This document shows, in pieces, positions 10,826 through 22,587 of a stretch of 64,000 nt of DNA; within the stretch, counting starts at the first letter, position 1; each line of letters begins with the position of its first letter. Below the pieces are notes generated by a model. That model saw nothing but the letters and a program-made list of their open reading frames with translations, made no database searches and was not told the origin of the DNA. Location of the stretch: contig OX637287.1 in NCBI GenBank assembly GCA_951799445.1, positions 44,111,724 through 44,175,723 of the forward strand. The letters are read 5' to 3'. A program made the translations under genes and the position numbers. This DNA comes from Pseudisothecium myosuroides (lineage: Eukaryota > Streptophyta > Bryopsida > Hypnales > Lembophyllaceae).

Positions 10826-11557
10826 GGTGAATGCAAGAAACACCTGTACTATTTTGCGTCACACCTTGCGTTCTGATTCATTTTTTGGTTATTACTTTTG
10901 CGTTCTGGCTCCAAATGACTCAAGAATTATAGGCAAGGTACTCATGACTATTATACACCTTTCCTAATTTTTTGGTAATTTTCAAAAATAATCAACTATC
11001 CAAAAATAGCCCCCGATTCTATGTCACACTTGCCAATTTGGAGGTTTTTAGTACTATTTAGTACCCCCCAAAACGAATTTTGAGCTAAAATTTGGAGGGC
11101 ATGGTCTTCTAATAGACTTGTAGCCATTTTTTAAAGGAATTCTAAAAATAATTAATTGTATGTAGTATGGAAGTCCACAAAGAGAGTTTCTTTCTGCTTA
11201 CATTTTGAAACATATAAAATATTATTTTGGAGTTTTTTTGGGTGAATGACCATCTCCATAGAGTTGTTACAAATGGAAAATTTTTATTTTTTGTATTTAC
11301 TTTTGTTTCCTATTTTTAACTAATTTATACATCAAAATATCCATTTTCTTGAGATTTGACACTTTTCTAGTTCTCTAGCTTAAAGAATTTTTCTATGCAT
11401 TTCCTTTGGTGGTTACCTTCATCTTAAAGGTGTATATGTTAGCCATATTTTTTTGTTTTTTAAAAATTATTTTTCTAATTTTATAGTACTCCAGAAGAAA
11501 AATCATGAGTATTGTAGGAACGCAACAAAATCGGCAGGTCTTTCTTGCATTCACCCT
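10826..11557 (+). mobile_element. MITE, GGTGAATGCAAGAAACACC family (copy 1)
   Basis: The left end is GGTGAATGCAAGAAACACCT and the right end AGGTCTTTCTTGCATTCACC is its complement with one mismatch. The interior contains CATCTTAAAGGTGTATATGT, shared with the 49.2-kb copy and, in reverse, with the 41.8-kb copy. No transposase is encoded. No target duplication is resolved. Confidence 0.7.
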
Positions 11558-11559
11558 AC

Positions 11560-13560
11560 ATAACTTTTGAAAATTGGGTAGGAAAACTTGGTACATTTTG
11601 GCTACCAAGAAACACCAAAAGCCGATTGTATAGATTCAGCCACGGTTAGTCAAACTCACAAGTTGTTGCTAACAAATTTTGATCATCAAAGTTGCTCTAC
11701 AAGCTCTCTTTTCACACCAAGTCAAAGAATTGTTTGTAGCTCAAAATCCTCTTCTACATCCACATAATAATTATATAGATTCACTCTCCTTAGTCCAAAG
11801 GTAAATAAGAGTGATAATGGTGGATACTGCATAGAATCCATGTTTGAAATTAGAGTGAACGAGTGATATGATTCAATATATGTACTAGTTGCTCGTCTTC
11901 CTCGTAGTCTTCTCTTTTGAATGTCAATTGAATAATGATGGATAATGTTGCATCCATCTCAAGTTTGAGAAGTGCTCAATTTTGGCATATGATGAGTGAA
12001 AGAAATCATTAGATTCAACCAATTTTCAAGATGAATGGCTTTAGGGTGGCACATGTACACGTCTACATGAAAAGTTGAAAACATATATTTTGGTTCAATT
12101 GCAAGAAAGGTTTAGTGGAGAGTTAACAATAGCAAGTAGTTAGACATATTTAAAACAATAGTTACATAAAATTGTGTACCTTGCTGCCAATCGTTGCATC
12201 AAGTGAGATTCTGTGAATACATCAATAGCTTAATTATTTATATCATTGACAACAAGCAATGACAACCGTGGCAGGTGCTATAATCAATTTGAGGATCTGT
12301 GATAGCCATATTGACAAAAGACTTTGAGTTTACATTTCATTAATAAAATCTTTATAAAGAATTGTGAAATTAGTTGTAATAGAATTGATGTCACTAGAAT
12401 TGTAGCAGTAAAAGAAAATTTCCAATTTGTAAGTGAGTATTTGGTTCAAGAACTAGAGATAGTCCCGGAGCTTGTGAGAAATAGTACCAAGGAATATTTA
12501 AGAGTTGGCTCCTCCAAGCTTTGGCTCTTTGCAATACAATAATTTTAACATTAACAATTAAATTAAGGAAGGGTGCTACAAGTTATTTTCATTGCATACA
12601 ATAGTAGCATTGTATTGTAATCTAGTTCATTGCTTTTATATCCCAATCAACTTCTTGCAAAATTTGGATATAATTGCAACATTTGGCTACTTCTTTGGAA
12701 AAAATATATGAAGTGATTATGCTCAGTGAGCGTGCTCACCTTATCCAAGCGTCCCATGGACTGGTATCCTTAAGGTGTTGTGCTTCGGCAAGTATTTTGA
12801 CATACTTCCCTTTTGAATGATTATCTAGCTAGTGCTGAAACTTCTCTAATTCATTTGTACACGCGGTTGAGTCTTGCTTGAGCTTTAAATTAACATCCAT
12901 TAGAGCAAAACTAACAAAACAAAGGACAAAACAAGAGATGGAAAAGGAGTGAGCAAAAGGCAAAGTAGTGAAGAAAAATGAAGAGGACGTTTGTTGCACC
13001 TGCCTTTATAGGGCGCCAAGCAAGCCTCGGTTGTATGAACTTGTGCATCACTCATGAATATCATATCAAGAATTTTCAATCCATGCCTCGGTAGGCAAAC
13101 AATGTGAATCAAACAAGATGCTCCACAAGCAGTTCATGGCTGCCAAAAATAAACTACAAACACCCATTGCTTTGTGTAGAAACTTCACCTTACTATTGAG
13201 ACTTCGACACATGCAATTGGTGTTAATTACCACCGAGGCTCCACTTCAATGAACTCTTCTCACCTGTGATTGCAACTGTGATGGCATGTAGGAGTGGACG
13301 TATCACAAGTTCACTCAGGATGACGGTATACTGGGAATGTGAAATTATAGAGGGTGGAATTTGAGGGTGGAATTTACAATTTCATTGCCTGCATTTCCCA
13401 TACTTAAACTGTATTTTTAAACTTTGCAGTGATCTTGAATGATAAAAAATCTATTCAGAAGTAACAATAAGTGGACTATTATTTGAGTAAAATGTGAACA
13501 CTCTTGGGGTTATTACAAGAAATTCAATTGATACCCACAGGAGATAAGTCTTCTAGTTGA
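11560..13560. other. AT-rich intergenic sequence
   Basis: No gene is supported. Open frames at 12324-12542 and 12900-13112 are short and unlike known proteins. No repeat end was recognised by eye. Confidence 0.4.
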
Positions 13561-13570
13561 ATTCAGTTAA

Positions 13571-14209
13571 CCCCTAAATGCCCAAGGCACCCAAATGTGG
13601 TGTCTAAGAAACTTTGAAGTTAAATAAAACCTTACCAAATTGCTATATTCAGTAGTTTATATTTTTGAAAGATTCTTTTTGAAGTCTAGTTTTAGCATCA
13701 AAAATCCGATTTTGAAAATGAATGATTATGATTTTTCTATTCAAGATTTTGTGCAAAGGTACCTATTGCAATCTTGACTTTTTGTAGTGTTGCTCAAGGC
13801 TCTTGGAAATGAGCCTCAAATACACTAGATCTTGGAGAAAAAATCACACTAGAAATTCATTTAAAAAATTGTAGAGTAGATTTTGAGAAGTCATAAATTG
13901 ATTGGGGTTATATTTGTTAGGCCCTTCAACCTCATATTTTTTTGGTCTTGAACTTTTTAGATTTGTCATGCAAAAAGAGAACTCAAAGATTTTCATAATT
14001 TTAACACCCTGATGATAAAACATCATAATCTTTCAATCCATAAATGATATTGTTGTGTTTTCTTTGCCTATGTGATCTCTAACATGCCTAGTTTGAATTT
14101 GTACAGTCACAATTCAAAAAAAATTGAATCAACTTATCAAAATGTTGACTTTTTGTTCAAATTAGAGCAAATTCCAAGAGGCTCAAAACAGGCCTTGGAC
14201 ATTTAGGGG
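13571..14209 (+). mobile_element. TTAA-bounded element, type B, copy 1 (639 bp)
   Basis: It starts CCCCTAAATGCCCAAGGC and ends GCCTTGGACATTTAGGGG, flanked by TTAA at 13567-13570 and 14210-14213. The whole element matches the one at 38749-39385 in reverse orientation, for example CACTAGATCTTGGAGAAAAA. It is noncoding. Confidence 0.75.
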
Positions 14210-14213
14210 TTAA

Positions 14214-15190
14214 GCAGCTCTGACTGTTAAAACCATAGCCCATATTTCGTAACGTTGGAAGTCATCGCTATGATTTGCACTTTTCAGTATTCAAAAGGCT
14301 AGAATATCCACTCAAACTTTCGAAGCACCACCATCGATCATATGATGCATCGCGACTACAGCTAGAAAAATCAAATACCCTCTGAATGGCTGATTTGTCC
14401 ATGAGCTTCATCGCAATGAGAATCCAGGGCAGCTTGAGCAAACCAGTGACACTGCTTGCCAAAACGGATGCCGATATATTCTATGTCAAAGCCAATACTG
14501 ACAAGCAAGTCTCTAGCCCCGGATAGCATCAAAAATTCAAAATTGAATTAAGTGCCAAAGTACCCTGGTCGAGCATTGATGCCACTAATAAAACTGCATG
14601 CCCAAATCCAACCCAACACTGGTTGATACCCGAGTAGCACCAGAACGGGTAGGAATTGGGAGCCTTTTTCTGACTTGCGAGACTTCCCCACGTTTCCCGA
14701 CTTGCGAGACTTCGATGCCATTCCGAGGTGGCAAATATATATATATGAAATCCCCAGCCTTCCCAAAGTTGGTACTTCAGATCATTTTGTTGGCCTTTGG
14801 TTTTGCGTGTATCTGTGCTACCTTCAAAGACTCTCCATGTCCGAAACGTTGCATGCTTGCTGAAAATGTTACAACCCCTAGTAGTCAGAAGCAGCTTTCC
14901 CTGCAACAACGGGGACAGTTACAGATTACAGTTTAGTACAATTGAACCATATTTTGCCATTTCATCTGAACTTTAATTTGTCAATTTTGCTTGCTCCCTC
15001 ATTCAATATATGTTCCCAACCGAGGATTGAAGACGGCTCGGAGCGTCAACTGCAAGAGGACCAAGGTTTTGGTGTCATCTAGAAACAACCGAGACCAGCT
15101 TCAACGACGCAAATCCAAACTCACGCACCCTCGAGACTGACAAGAACGAGAGGTCTCGAGAGTCTCACACAAACGAGGCACCTATCAAGA
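14214..15190. other. Sequence upstream of the RING gene
   Basis: It is less AT-rich than neighbouring repeats. The minus-strand frames at 14268-14462 and 14529-14909 could be remnants of a lost gene, but no motif lets me name one. The element TTGCGAGACTTC occurs twice, 24 bp apart, near 14675-14711. Confidence 0.35.
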
Positions 15191-15192
15191 TT

Positions 15193-15199
15193 ATATAAG
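15193..15199 (+). promoter_or_regulatory. Possible TATA box of the RING gene
   Basis: ATATAAG-type sequence (TTATATAAGC) lies about 360 bp before the ATG at 15560, on the edge of a GC-richer stretch. A leader of about 330 bases would follow. Assignment is by motif and position only. Confidence 0.35.
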
Positions 15200-15559
15200 C
15201 AATGAGGCAGGGCCCTCACACCATTTCTGTCACAACTTCGATCTCAACTTCTGAGTTCGTGAGATCACACCATCGATTTGAGCTTAGAGTCTGATTGCAA
15301 TTAGCGATCATGAGAGCTTCCCTAGAGCGAACAGTTTGAGGGCCCAAGAGCACTGCATTCCGGTTACATAAGCGTTTTTCTACAGTCTAGATCTTCATCA
15401 CTTGGGGTTCCTTCGCATTTGCACTTCATATGTTTTACCTGAGTGAGCGTCGAGTCGATATGTACGTAATTTGCACACATTGCATCTAGCAAAGTGCGCA
15501 AGTAGCAAACTAATCGTACTGCTGAATAGCATTACAGTATATTTAAGAGTGAGTTTTCA

Positions 15560-16231
15560 ATGACTACTAGTCATGCCCGAGAGAATCAATTAACTGTAGT
15601 TATGAAAGAAAGTTGTACTCCGCTAACCGCAGCCTCTTCCGGCATACTTGTGGATGGCAAATCTAACGAACCTCCACGTGCAATCCTGGAGTGCCACATC
15701 TGCATGGACTCGCCGACGGATCCCGTGGCCACCTCGTGTGGTCACGTCTTCTGCTGGCCATGCTTGAGTTATTGGCTCCTGTACGCGTCAAAGTATGAAT
15801 GCCCACTAAAGCCATGCCCAATTTGCAGAAAGCTCTTGAGCACAAGGACGAACATTCTTTCTCTTCATCATGGTGCTGGAGATGCTGCTGCGAGGTCAGG
15901 GTCAAGCCACGGCGGGGATGAAGCTGCAGCTGCAGGGATCGTCCTCCCACTCCGTCCGGGCAATCCACACTTCTTCTTTCCTCGGGAATCAGGTTCAACT
16001 CCCCAGTTAGAGGCCGCAGACTCCATGGGGATAAGTCGAGCAATTTATCAGCTTGAGCGCGAGAGATCCCGAGGTCGCAGTTTGGTGTTAGAACGAGCCC
16101 GTCTGAAACAACTTAAGAAACAACGTAAGAAGGATATGCGGCGAAGGATCTCGGACTTGACGCAGGAAACAAACCAAATGGGTGAACACATTGCTCAGTT
16201 GGAACGGCGTTCAGCGCTAGCCAATCAATAG
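15560..16231 (+). CDS. RING-HC finger protein, probable E3 ubiquitin ligase
   Basis: A 223-residue protein from a single uninterrupted frame. A C3HC4 RING spans residues ~45-91: C45-x2-C48, C60-x-H62, C65-x2-C68, then C86-x2-C89 inside KPCPICRKLL. The sequence CGHVFCWPCLSYWL and a VLPLRPGNP segment near residues 127-135 resemble plant RMA/RNF5-type ER ligases. The C-terminal hydrophobic anchor of RMA proteins is absent; instead residues ~155-218 are highly charged (QLERERSRGRSLVLERARLK) and likely form a coiled coil. RING proteins of this type bring an E2 to a substrate; the substrate here is unknown. The ATG follows in-frame stops and the composition is GC-richer than the flanks. An intron or longer C terminus cannot be excluded. 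Confidence 0.85.
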   Translation: MTTSHARENQLTVVMKESCTPLTAASSGILVDGKSNEPPRAILECHICMDSPTDPVATSCGHVFCWPCLSYWLLYASKYECPLKPCPICRKLLSTRTNILSLHHGAGDAAARSGSSHGGDEAAAAGIVLPLRPGNPHFFFPRESGSTPQLEAADSMGISRAIYQLERERSRGRSLVLERARLKQLKKQRKKDMRRRISDLTQETNQMGEHIAQLERRSALANQ

Positions 16232-17800
16232 CTGTCCTCTGGGTGGAGTGACGACACCTAGCTGATACACATGTGTACGTATCAGTCTTTGAACAATTAA
16301 TATATGGGCGTCCCGATGGAGTAGCAGAGTGCTCAAGAATAATCTCTTGAAAGCTCTAGAGGCCTAGAGCTAGATCGAGTACTGAGAGCACATCTAGTGT
16401 TCTTCACATTGGTCCTTCAATTCGTTCTAGACTTATAGCAATCCAGTGCATCGAGGTTTTGACCCCAACACAACCTTTTGCCAAATTTAAGTGCAACACT
16501 TTGGCCCTAGTTGGCTCTTTCTTGTGGCCTTGTGTTGTCCAGCCTTTGTGGCTTGGCTGCTGTTTTGTCGTGTTTTGCAATGGATTTCCATTTGATTAAA
16601 AATAAGTAAAAATAAAAATTGAGTGCAACATGATTACATAGTAAAGCCTAGATTAAAAATATTTTTCCGAATTCTTAGAGTACTCTGAACGGGATTTTCT
16701 ATCACCACCCTAATTAATTTGCAGTGAGGGCGAGATACCTGGCTGAAGCAAGACCTCGGACTGTCGATGCGCCGCTCCACTGGCAGACATGTACTATAAT
16801 AAATGGTTTCATAGAGAGATCTATGAAAAACGATTGCAGTTGGTCCTATAACTGACTCAGGCTTAATGTCCTTCGTCCAGTTATCTTGTTTGTAATCGGC
16901 CTTTAACTCGCTTTTAAGTGTATTTGTAAGGATTTAGGGCATTTGCAAGCACTTGCAGTGTAGCTTCAATGAAAATCAATCTAAGGGAACCGACTCATTT
17001 TTGATCAGCCACCTATTTTCGTTAGTTAGACTCCTTTGTTTCCGATCAGCTGGTGGTTTGGGTGACAGCTCAGGCAGATATTTGTGAGCAAAGGAAGCAC
17101 AAATATCGGGGAAGTGTACATTGAAATCAAAGAATGATCATAAGATGTACATTGGAGGCTACAATTATCACCTGCATTGAAGCATTGTTGATTTTGTAAG
17201 TTCCAACCTATGGTTGGAAATAGGATGACCTATATAACAAGAATAGGTTGAATGGAATCTTCACAAAAAAAATTCATGGTATCAATTTCTGTAAACGGGA
17301 AAAAATTTCCGCTCACCATATCCATACACCAGATATGCTGAATTGTTTAAGTGATTGGAAATGGGTCGGCTCCCTAAAACATTGATGTTCATTATCTTAC
17401 GATGTTGCTAAAGATACCTTGATGTTAGATGGCAATATGTTACAAAGCTTGTCTATATGTTAGTCAATGATTGAATATGAGATGGGTTTGGCTTTAGCAA
17501 AATCCCTAAATTATTGGTACTTAAGGTAGAAGCATCCAACACCACCAATATTGTATCTAATAGTGTCACTTTCTAGACATGGTAGTTATTTTAAAACTTA
17601 AAATATAGGTCCATAGACCATAGATAGTTTATTGTTTGTTGACCAAAATGATAAGCTATCTGTAGTCTACCTAGATTTAGGTTTTAGAATCATTGCCTCA
17701 TCTAGGAAGTGACGTCATTGGGTCTAGGGTTGGTTTTGGGCGCTCCGACCTTAGAAATGATGGCTACAACTTCAATTCATTATGATTTGTTTTGTTTTCT
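16232..17800. other. RING gene 3' flank and intergenic sequence
   Basis: No gene or recognised transposon end is seen. The first few hundred bases presumably hold the 3' untranslated region. Confidence 0.4.
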
Positions 17801-17802
17801 AG

Positions 17803-18255
17803 CATTAGAAGAAAAATGAGCCGTCAAGGGACTTGTGAGTTCCTGAATAACAAGGAACAATAGCCGAAAGAAAATAAAATAAAATTTGCCAATGAATTGA
17901 AGGGCCTGATTGTGTAGGTAGTTTAATTTTTAAAATTTAAACTTAAAAAAAAAAATTTAATTAAATTTTTTTAAATAAATACAGAATTTCAGAATTTTTG
18001 AATTTGATGTGGCCAAAATTCTCTATGTTAGACTTTTTTTTTTTTTAATTATTATTTAAATAATTTTATTTTATAATTTTATAATATTTTTAAATTTTTA
18101 AATTTTTAAATATTTTTAAATATTTTTTTATTGTGGCTACTATTCATCATCAATGATGAATAGTGGCCATTGTCCCTCAAAGGGGCTATGAGTTCCATTG
18201 AGGGGAACTCCTCGAAGAGAAGCAACCCTTCAGAGGGCTAATTTTTCTTCTTATG
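17803..18255. mobile_element. MITE with CATTAGAAG terminus, distinct interior
   Basis: The left end is CATTAGAAGAAAAATGAGCC and the right end GGCTAATTTTTCTTCTTATG is its near complement. The interior carries a very AT-rich block (about 17930-18130) and the hairpin ATTCATCATCAATGATGAAT. It is noncoding, and its interior differs from the other CATTAG-ended families. Confidence 0.6.
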
Positions 18256-18839
18256 GAACATTCAAAAGGCCATTGTAGTAATGCCTTGTTTTTAATTAGA
18301 GATGCTTGAATTCGGAATAGGAAATTTAAACTATAAATAAAAAAATTTACTTCCCTAAAAGACCACGATATAATAGTAGAGAATAAATACTTTTCACTTT
18401 AAGTGCCACATTACTTAGAAGTTTATAACATAAGTCACTAAAAACCTTGAATAATGTGGAAGTAGAAGTAGTCACCTTTGGTAGAATACATACTAGGCAT
18501 GTGGTTAATATAAACCACTTATGGTTTAGTAAATGATTGTTATGCATAATGGTAACCAAGTAATGATCATGGTAAACCACCATTACACTTTATGGCATTT
18601 TATCATCATTCATTTTTTGAGCTTTGGTCAAAAATACTGTGCTAGTTCCAAACAAAGTATATTAACGCCTAAAAGACCATTGTCCCTTTAGGGGACAAAT
18701 GGGATTTCGGATTAGTACCTATGGGTTGAATTTTTGTCCTAATATTTTGAAACTTTTTTTGAAGAAAGAAAAATTAATTAGCTTCATGGAATTTTTTTTT
18801 TCCTCAATCACTGTCCAAGAACAAAAGTTATGTTCAAAT

Positions 18840-19036
18840 CATTAGGAGAGATTTGAGAGCAAGGGAGAACCGTTTTAGGCCTGTTTCCTTTGCTGGGAAC
18901 AGTTAGAGTATTTTAATAATAAAAATATTTAAATATATATATATATATATATAATATTAAAAAATAAAAAATATTATTAAAAAAATATTTAAAAAATAAC
19001 TAAATATTAATCTCTGACTTGGCACTCTCTCTAATG
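18840..19036. mobile_element. CATTAG-type MITE nested in a TTAA element
   Basis: The ends are CATTAGGAGAGATTTGAGAG and CTCTCTCTAATG. The sequence GTTCAAAT before it and ACGCTCAAAACA after it are contiguous (as CCAAATAAGCTCAAAA) in the uninterrupted copy at 7935. The interior has an (AT)n run at about 18934-18954. Confidence 0.7.
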
Positions 19037-19554
19037 ACGCTCAAAACAAGGGAGAGGAGGTATCAAAAAAATTCAAAATTTTTAATTTAAAAAATAAATA
19101 AAAATCTTATAGATTATATTTTTGTCTACTTGGAAAGATTTCATTCATTCCATTTGGATTTGTTAGGAGAAAGTTATGGACAATGATCTTGTTTTTTATT
19201 CAATTAGAACATCTTCTTGAAAAAATCTTGTAGGGATTCATTTCTGAATGCAATTTTTACAATTTTTCAAAAAGATAAATTTCACATGGTTTAGTTTTTT
19301 TGCTAGAACAATCTCACCATTGGGATTAGTGCATTTTAATTCCATCTAAAAGATATTAAAATTTTAGATTTTCCTTCTATCTTGTACCTACTTCTATTTA
19401 AAAAAATTCTTAAAAATTTAAATTAATTTTTTTTGAATTTTTTTCCCCTAGAATCTCAACTCAATTCTTCACTACAAAGATTTAAAGCTCAAAACTCTGT
19501 AGTGCAAAAAAGTGAAGTTAATAATGTTCAAAGTCAAAAAATCTAATCCCACAA

Positions 19555-19815
19555 TAGAGTTATTCGTAAAGTACCCAAAACCGGGGTTTAAACCCTGCAG
19601 TTTTGTGAAAAAGCAGGTTTGGGCAAAAAGTCAATACAAAAGTGGGTATCAAACTTTCTTAAGCACCCAAATCAACCAAAAAGAAGTTTGGTCCGGACTT
19701 TGCTTGCGGTTTAGTGGTCGCCTGCGGTGTCGTGGTCGCCTTCGGGATCGTCCGTCGGAGGAAATTTGTCGGAAAAAGTCCCCTCCAAACTGGGGGGGAC
19801 TTTACGAATAACTCT
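19555..19815. mobile_element. 261-bp MITE with AAT target duplication (copy 1)
   Basis: The ends are AGAGTTATTCGTAAAGT and ACTTTACGAATAACTCT, exact complements. The direct repeat AAT (19552-19554 and 19816-19818) flanks the element. The uninterrupted type A copy at 30213 reads CAATGTACTG at this site, consistent with a 3-bp duplication. The interior has a GC-rich stretch with GTGGTCGCC repeated. Confidence 0.8.
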
Positions 19816-20033
19816 AATGTGTTGAAAAACTTATTTTTTTTACTTTAAACGTACTGTGCAGTCAAAAATTCTGAATTTTTTTCCACACACTTCATATTAG
19901 TTAGTTATAAGATCCTACAATTAGATGAGGAAAAAAAATTCAATGTTTTTTACTTTTTGCAATAGAAATGGCAATTTTGAGTGTTTTTTGGGCAGAAAAA
20001 GGCCTTGGTCCTTTAGGGACTAAATTCATGTTA

Positions 20034-20842
20034 TGTTGAGCTTATTAATCTTTAAAGGACAAAGAGGTAACCCTCGAAATCTTCCCTTTCCATTACCTTG
20101 TGAATCATTGCCTTAACAAAATGGAAAAGCACTCATTGGAAATTGACCTACCGTAGAAGACCTTCCCTTTTCACAACAAAATTTCGAGGATGAATAGTTG
20201 CACTTCTGTCCACATGCAAAGATGCTCTATCATTCATCGACGCCAAACGTCCTCTGCGTCATTCAAGGGTTAAGAAATTAGAAAAGCCAAAGTAGTTCTA
20301 AAAAACATCTTTATCAATGGTATAAACTCATGCAACGTTTGCAACAATATCTCATTTCAAAAGAAAACGTAGTATTTTTGGAAGTGTACTAGACCCGACT
20401 TTAAACTCAATAGTGTTTTCAAAAATTTGAATAAAACTTATGAGGATGAACATTTGACTATCCATATGGATTTGAATGTAACAATGGATTGTAACATTTT
20501 GCACAACTTAACCCTTAAAGATCTAGGCATCCAAAAAGTGGATATACTTTGGGTTGCATGATCATAATTTTTATAATATCCATTATTGGTATTTGATTTA
20601 AATTATGAAAATGAAGCCTAACAAGATATATCAGTTTCTATTCCATTTAAAATTTTGGAAAATCCAAAATTTCATTGAGTTATTGCAATTGGAACTCCAT
20701 ATTTTAGAATCCAAGTTGCATGGTATAGTGTGTATTTAATTGCATTTTTTCTTCTTAGAATAATTTTTAGATTTAAAATACAAAATATAGTTTCTCATTC
20801 TTACTTTCTTTTTCGGTCAGAATCCCAAATCCGTCATTTTGT
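20034..20842. other. Intergenic sequence with fragments of TTAA-type ends
   Basis: CAAGGGTTAAG near 20258-20278 and TTAACCCTTAAAGATC near 20508 look like isolated ends of the TTAA superfamily, but no partner ends were found. No gene is seen. Confidence 0.35.
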
Positions 20843-20844
20843 TA

Positions 20845-21362
20845 CTCCCTCCGTCCCAAAATGATCTTCCTGTTGTAGTTTGTGACTTGCGAATTGGTCA
20901 AATTTGACTTTTGATTGCTATTGGGGACCAACAAAACAACTTTGAGTAGTAGTTCCCCCTCCATTCATGCAATCATTAGTCAAAAGATAAATAAAATGAT
21001 TAATGGGGTCAGTCAACACTGTTTATTCGTATTTTTTGCATCTCTCCCAATTGAAGGAGATGAAGCTTTTGGAGCTGGAATAAAAGGCCACACATGGCTT
21101 AGGCATATGTTAAATGCCTACAAAATGATGACCTTACTTTCAACAATTAATTGACCACTGGTGATCTTTGAAAATGCTCAAGAAATTCTACTTTTCAATA
21201 TTCCAAAAACTACATTTCAAAAAGGACTTTGAAACTCAAAGTTTCTAGAATGCTAGGAGTACACCAAACTCTAATTACAGCACAAAACAAGTTTTTAAAA
21301 TGTTATTTTTTGCCTTAATCTAGAATGTTTTGTCCAACAGGAAGATCATTTTGGGACGGAGG
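20845..21362. mobile_element. Stowaway-type MITE (Tc1/mariner-related)
   Basis: The left end CTCCCTCCGTCCCAAAATGA is the classic plant Stowaway terminus. The right end ATCATTTTGGGACGGAGG is its complement, three bases shorter. TA flanks both sides (20843-20844 and 21363-21364), as expected for Tc1/mariner elements. The inverted ends continue to CTTCCTGTTG / CAACAGGAAG. At about 518 bp it is longer than most Stowaway MITEs, and it has no transposase. Confidence 0.85.
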
Positions 21363-21364
21363 TA

Positions 21365-21924
21365 ATATATAATTTGGCTAATAAATTTTATGTATACATT
21401 GTACATAAAAAATACGAAAATTTAATTTTATGACCAAAAAATATGAGAAATTCTACATCTACAAAAAAATCATATTTTTACAGTTGAAAATGATCAATTT
21501 TTTTAATTAATTATGTAAAGGCTAAATTTAGATAGTTCAACTTGAAATCCTTTATTAAGGATATTTTATAAAACAAAGAGTTTAACATGTGACAAATGTT
21601 AAGATTTGTGATGATATGTGGGATTTGCAGATAATCATTCCCAAATAACTCCGTTGCAAAGTGACAAAATCTAATGGCAACTTCAAAAATTTCTTAAAAT
21701 TTATTGTGGATGTAATAATTTAAGATGATTTGCCAAGTCAACAATGGATTTTCAACATATTTTGCAATTGCCATTTTTTTCTTTACCTTACAATAGAATT
21801 TAAGCCATTTGACATCTATAACTAGATTTTCTTATGTCCACTTCATGTGATTTTTTCATGCAAGCCCAATCAGAATACTCTCAAAGTCAAATTCCATGTG
21901 AATAAAAGCAATTGTTTACAAATA
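21365..21924. other. AT-rich intergenic sequence
   Basis: I see no gene or repeat end. Confidence 0.35.
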
Positions 21925-22172
21925 CTTACACAAAATAGTGAAGTTAGGTTGCTTAACAATTAGGTTGCCTTATCCTAATAAAGCCGTCAAGGTCAACAAA
22001 TATTTCTATAGATACTTCCACTTATACACATGAGGGGTCATCATGAGTCCCAATTACAACAATAACTAAATCAAAAGTAGTGCATTCTTGTACAATAACA
22101 AGAAATATTTATATAGTGTCAAATGTTGAGAAATTAGTGAAGGGCAACCTAATTTCACTAATTTTGTGTAAG
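21925..22172. mobile_element. MITE with CTTACACAAAATAGTGAA ends, upstream of the TTC5 homologue
   Basis: The left end CTTACACAAAATAGTGAAGT continues into TAGGTTGC. The right end GCAACCTAATTTCACTAATT continues into TTGTGTAAG and is its complement with few changes. A second copy lies at 61785-62039. The right end is 416 bp before the TTC5 ATG, so the element may lie in the promoter. Confidence 0.75.
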
Positions 22173-22587
22173 GATTCGTGGAGATGCTCTACAGTGGTCA
22201 CCGAATACATTCGTCGACGAGGACGGACGAACAAGGGAGGACGAAGCGTCCATGTTCCGTTCGTCGGAACTCCTGCTGTCTTGGTGGTTTCTGACAGGCG
22301 AAGCCAGTGCTCTTGTCGCAGAGACACTCAGAAGAGCCCGTTGCCGAAGGATTTTTTAGTAAGCTATTGCCTACTGTTTCTCAGAGCTTTTGCAGCTTTC
22401 TTCCGCAGCTCGGAGCCTCTCTCCTTCCTCTCTTTCATTATTGCAGTTTCCGACATTCTCAGCCTGTTCTTTCTTTCGGTCAGAGGCCGGAGGTGGTTAT
22501 GGAGGAACAGAGCTAGAGACGAGTGATCGAGGCTAGGCGGAGGTGGATCAATGCGCGGCAGATAGAGAACATTGTAAGAATAATCCA
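22173..22587 (+). promoter_or_regulatory. GC-richer promoter and leader region with two mini-uORFs
   Basis: Composition shifts sharply toward GC after the MITE. Two short upstream frames precede the main ATG: 22499-22516 (five codons plus stop) and 22551-22565 (four codons plus stop). Whether they are in the transcript depends on the unknown transcription start. Confidence 0.45.

Larger units (their letters stand above)
18666..20029 (+). mobile_element. TTAA-bounded element, type A, with two nested MITEs
   Basis: It starts CGCCTAAAAGACC and ends GGTCCTTTAGGGA. TTAA lies at 18662-18665, and CTAA (one change) follows the right end. Without its two insertions (18840-19036 and 19555-19815) it would be close to the 904-930 bp of other type A copies. 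Alignment with those copies gives empty sites for both insertions. It is noncoding. Confidence 0.75.

Noticed and set aside
14529..14909. 126-codon minus-strand frame
   Set aside because: No recognisable domain; it overlaps other frames and is probably chance or an unrecognisable remnant.
20258..20520. TTAA-type ends at 20275 and 20508 as an element
   Set aside because: The two motifs face outward from each other and have no partners, so they do not bound one element.
22109..22327. Minus-strand frame in the TTC5 promoter
   Set aside because: It overlaps the MITE end and the GC-rich leader and has no motif.
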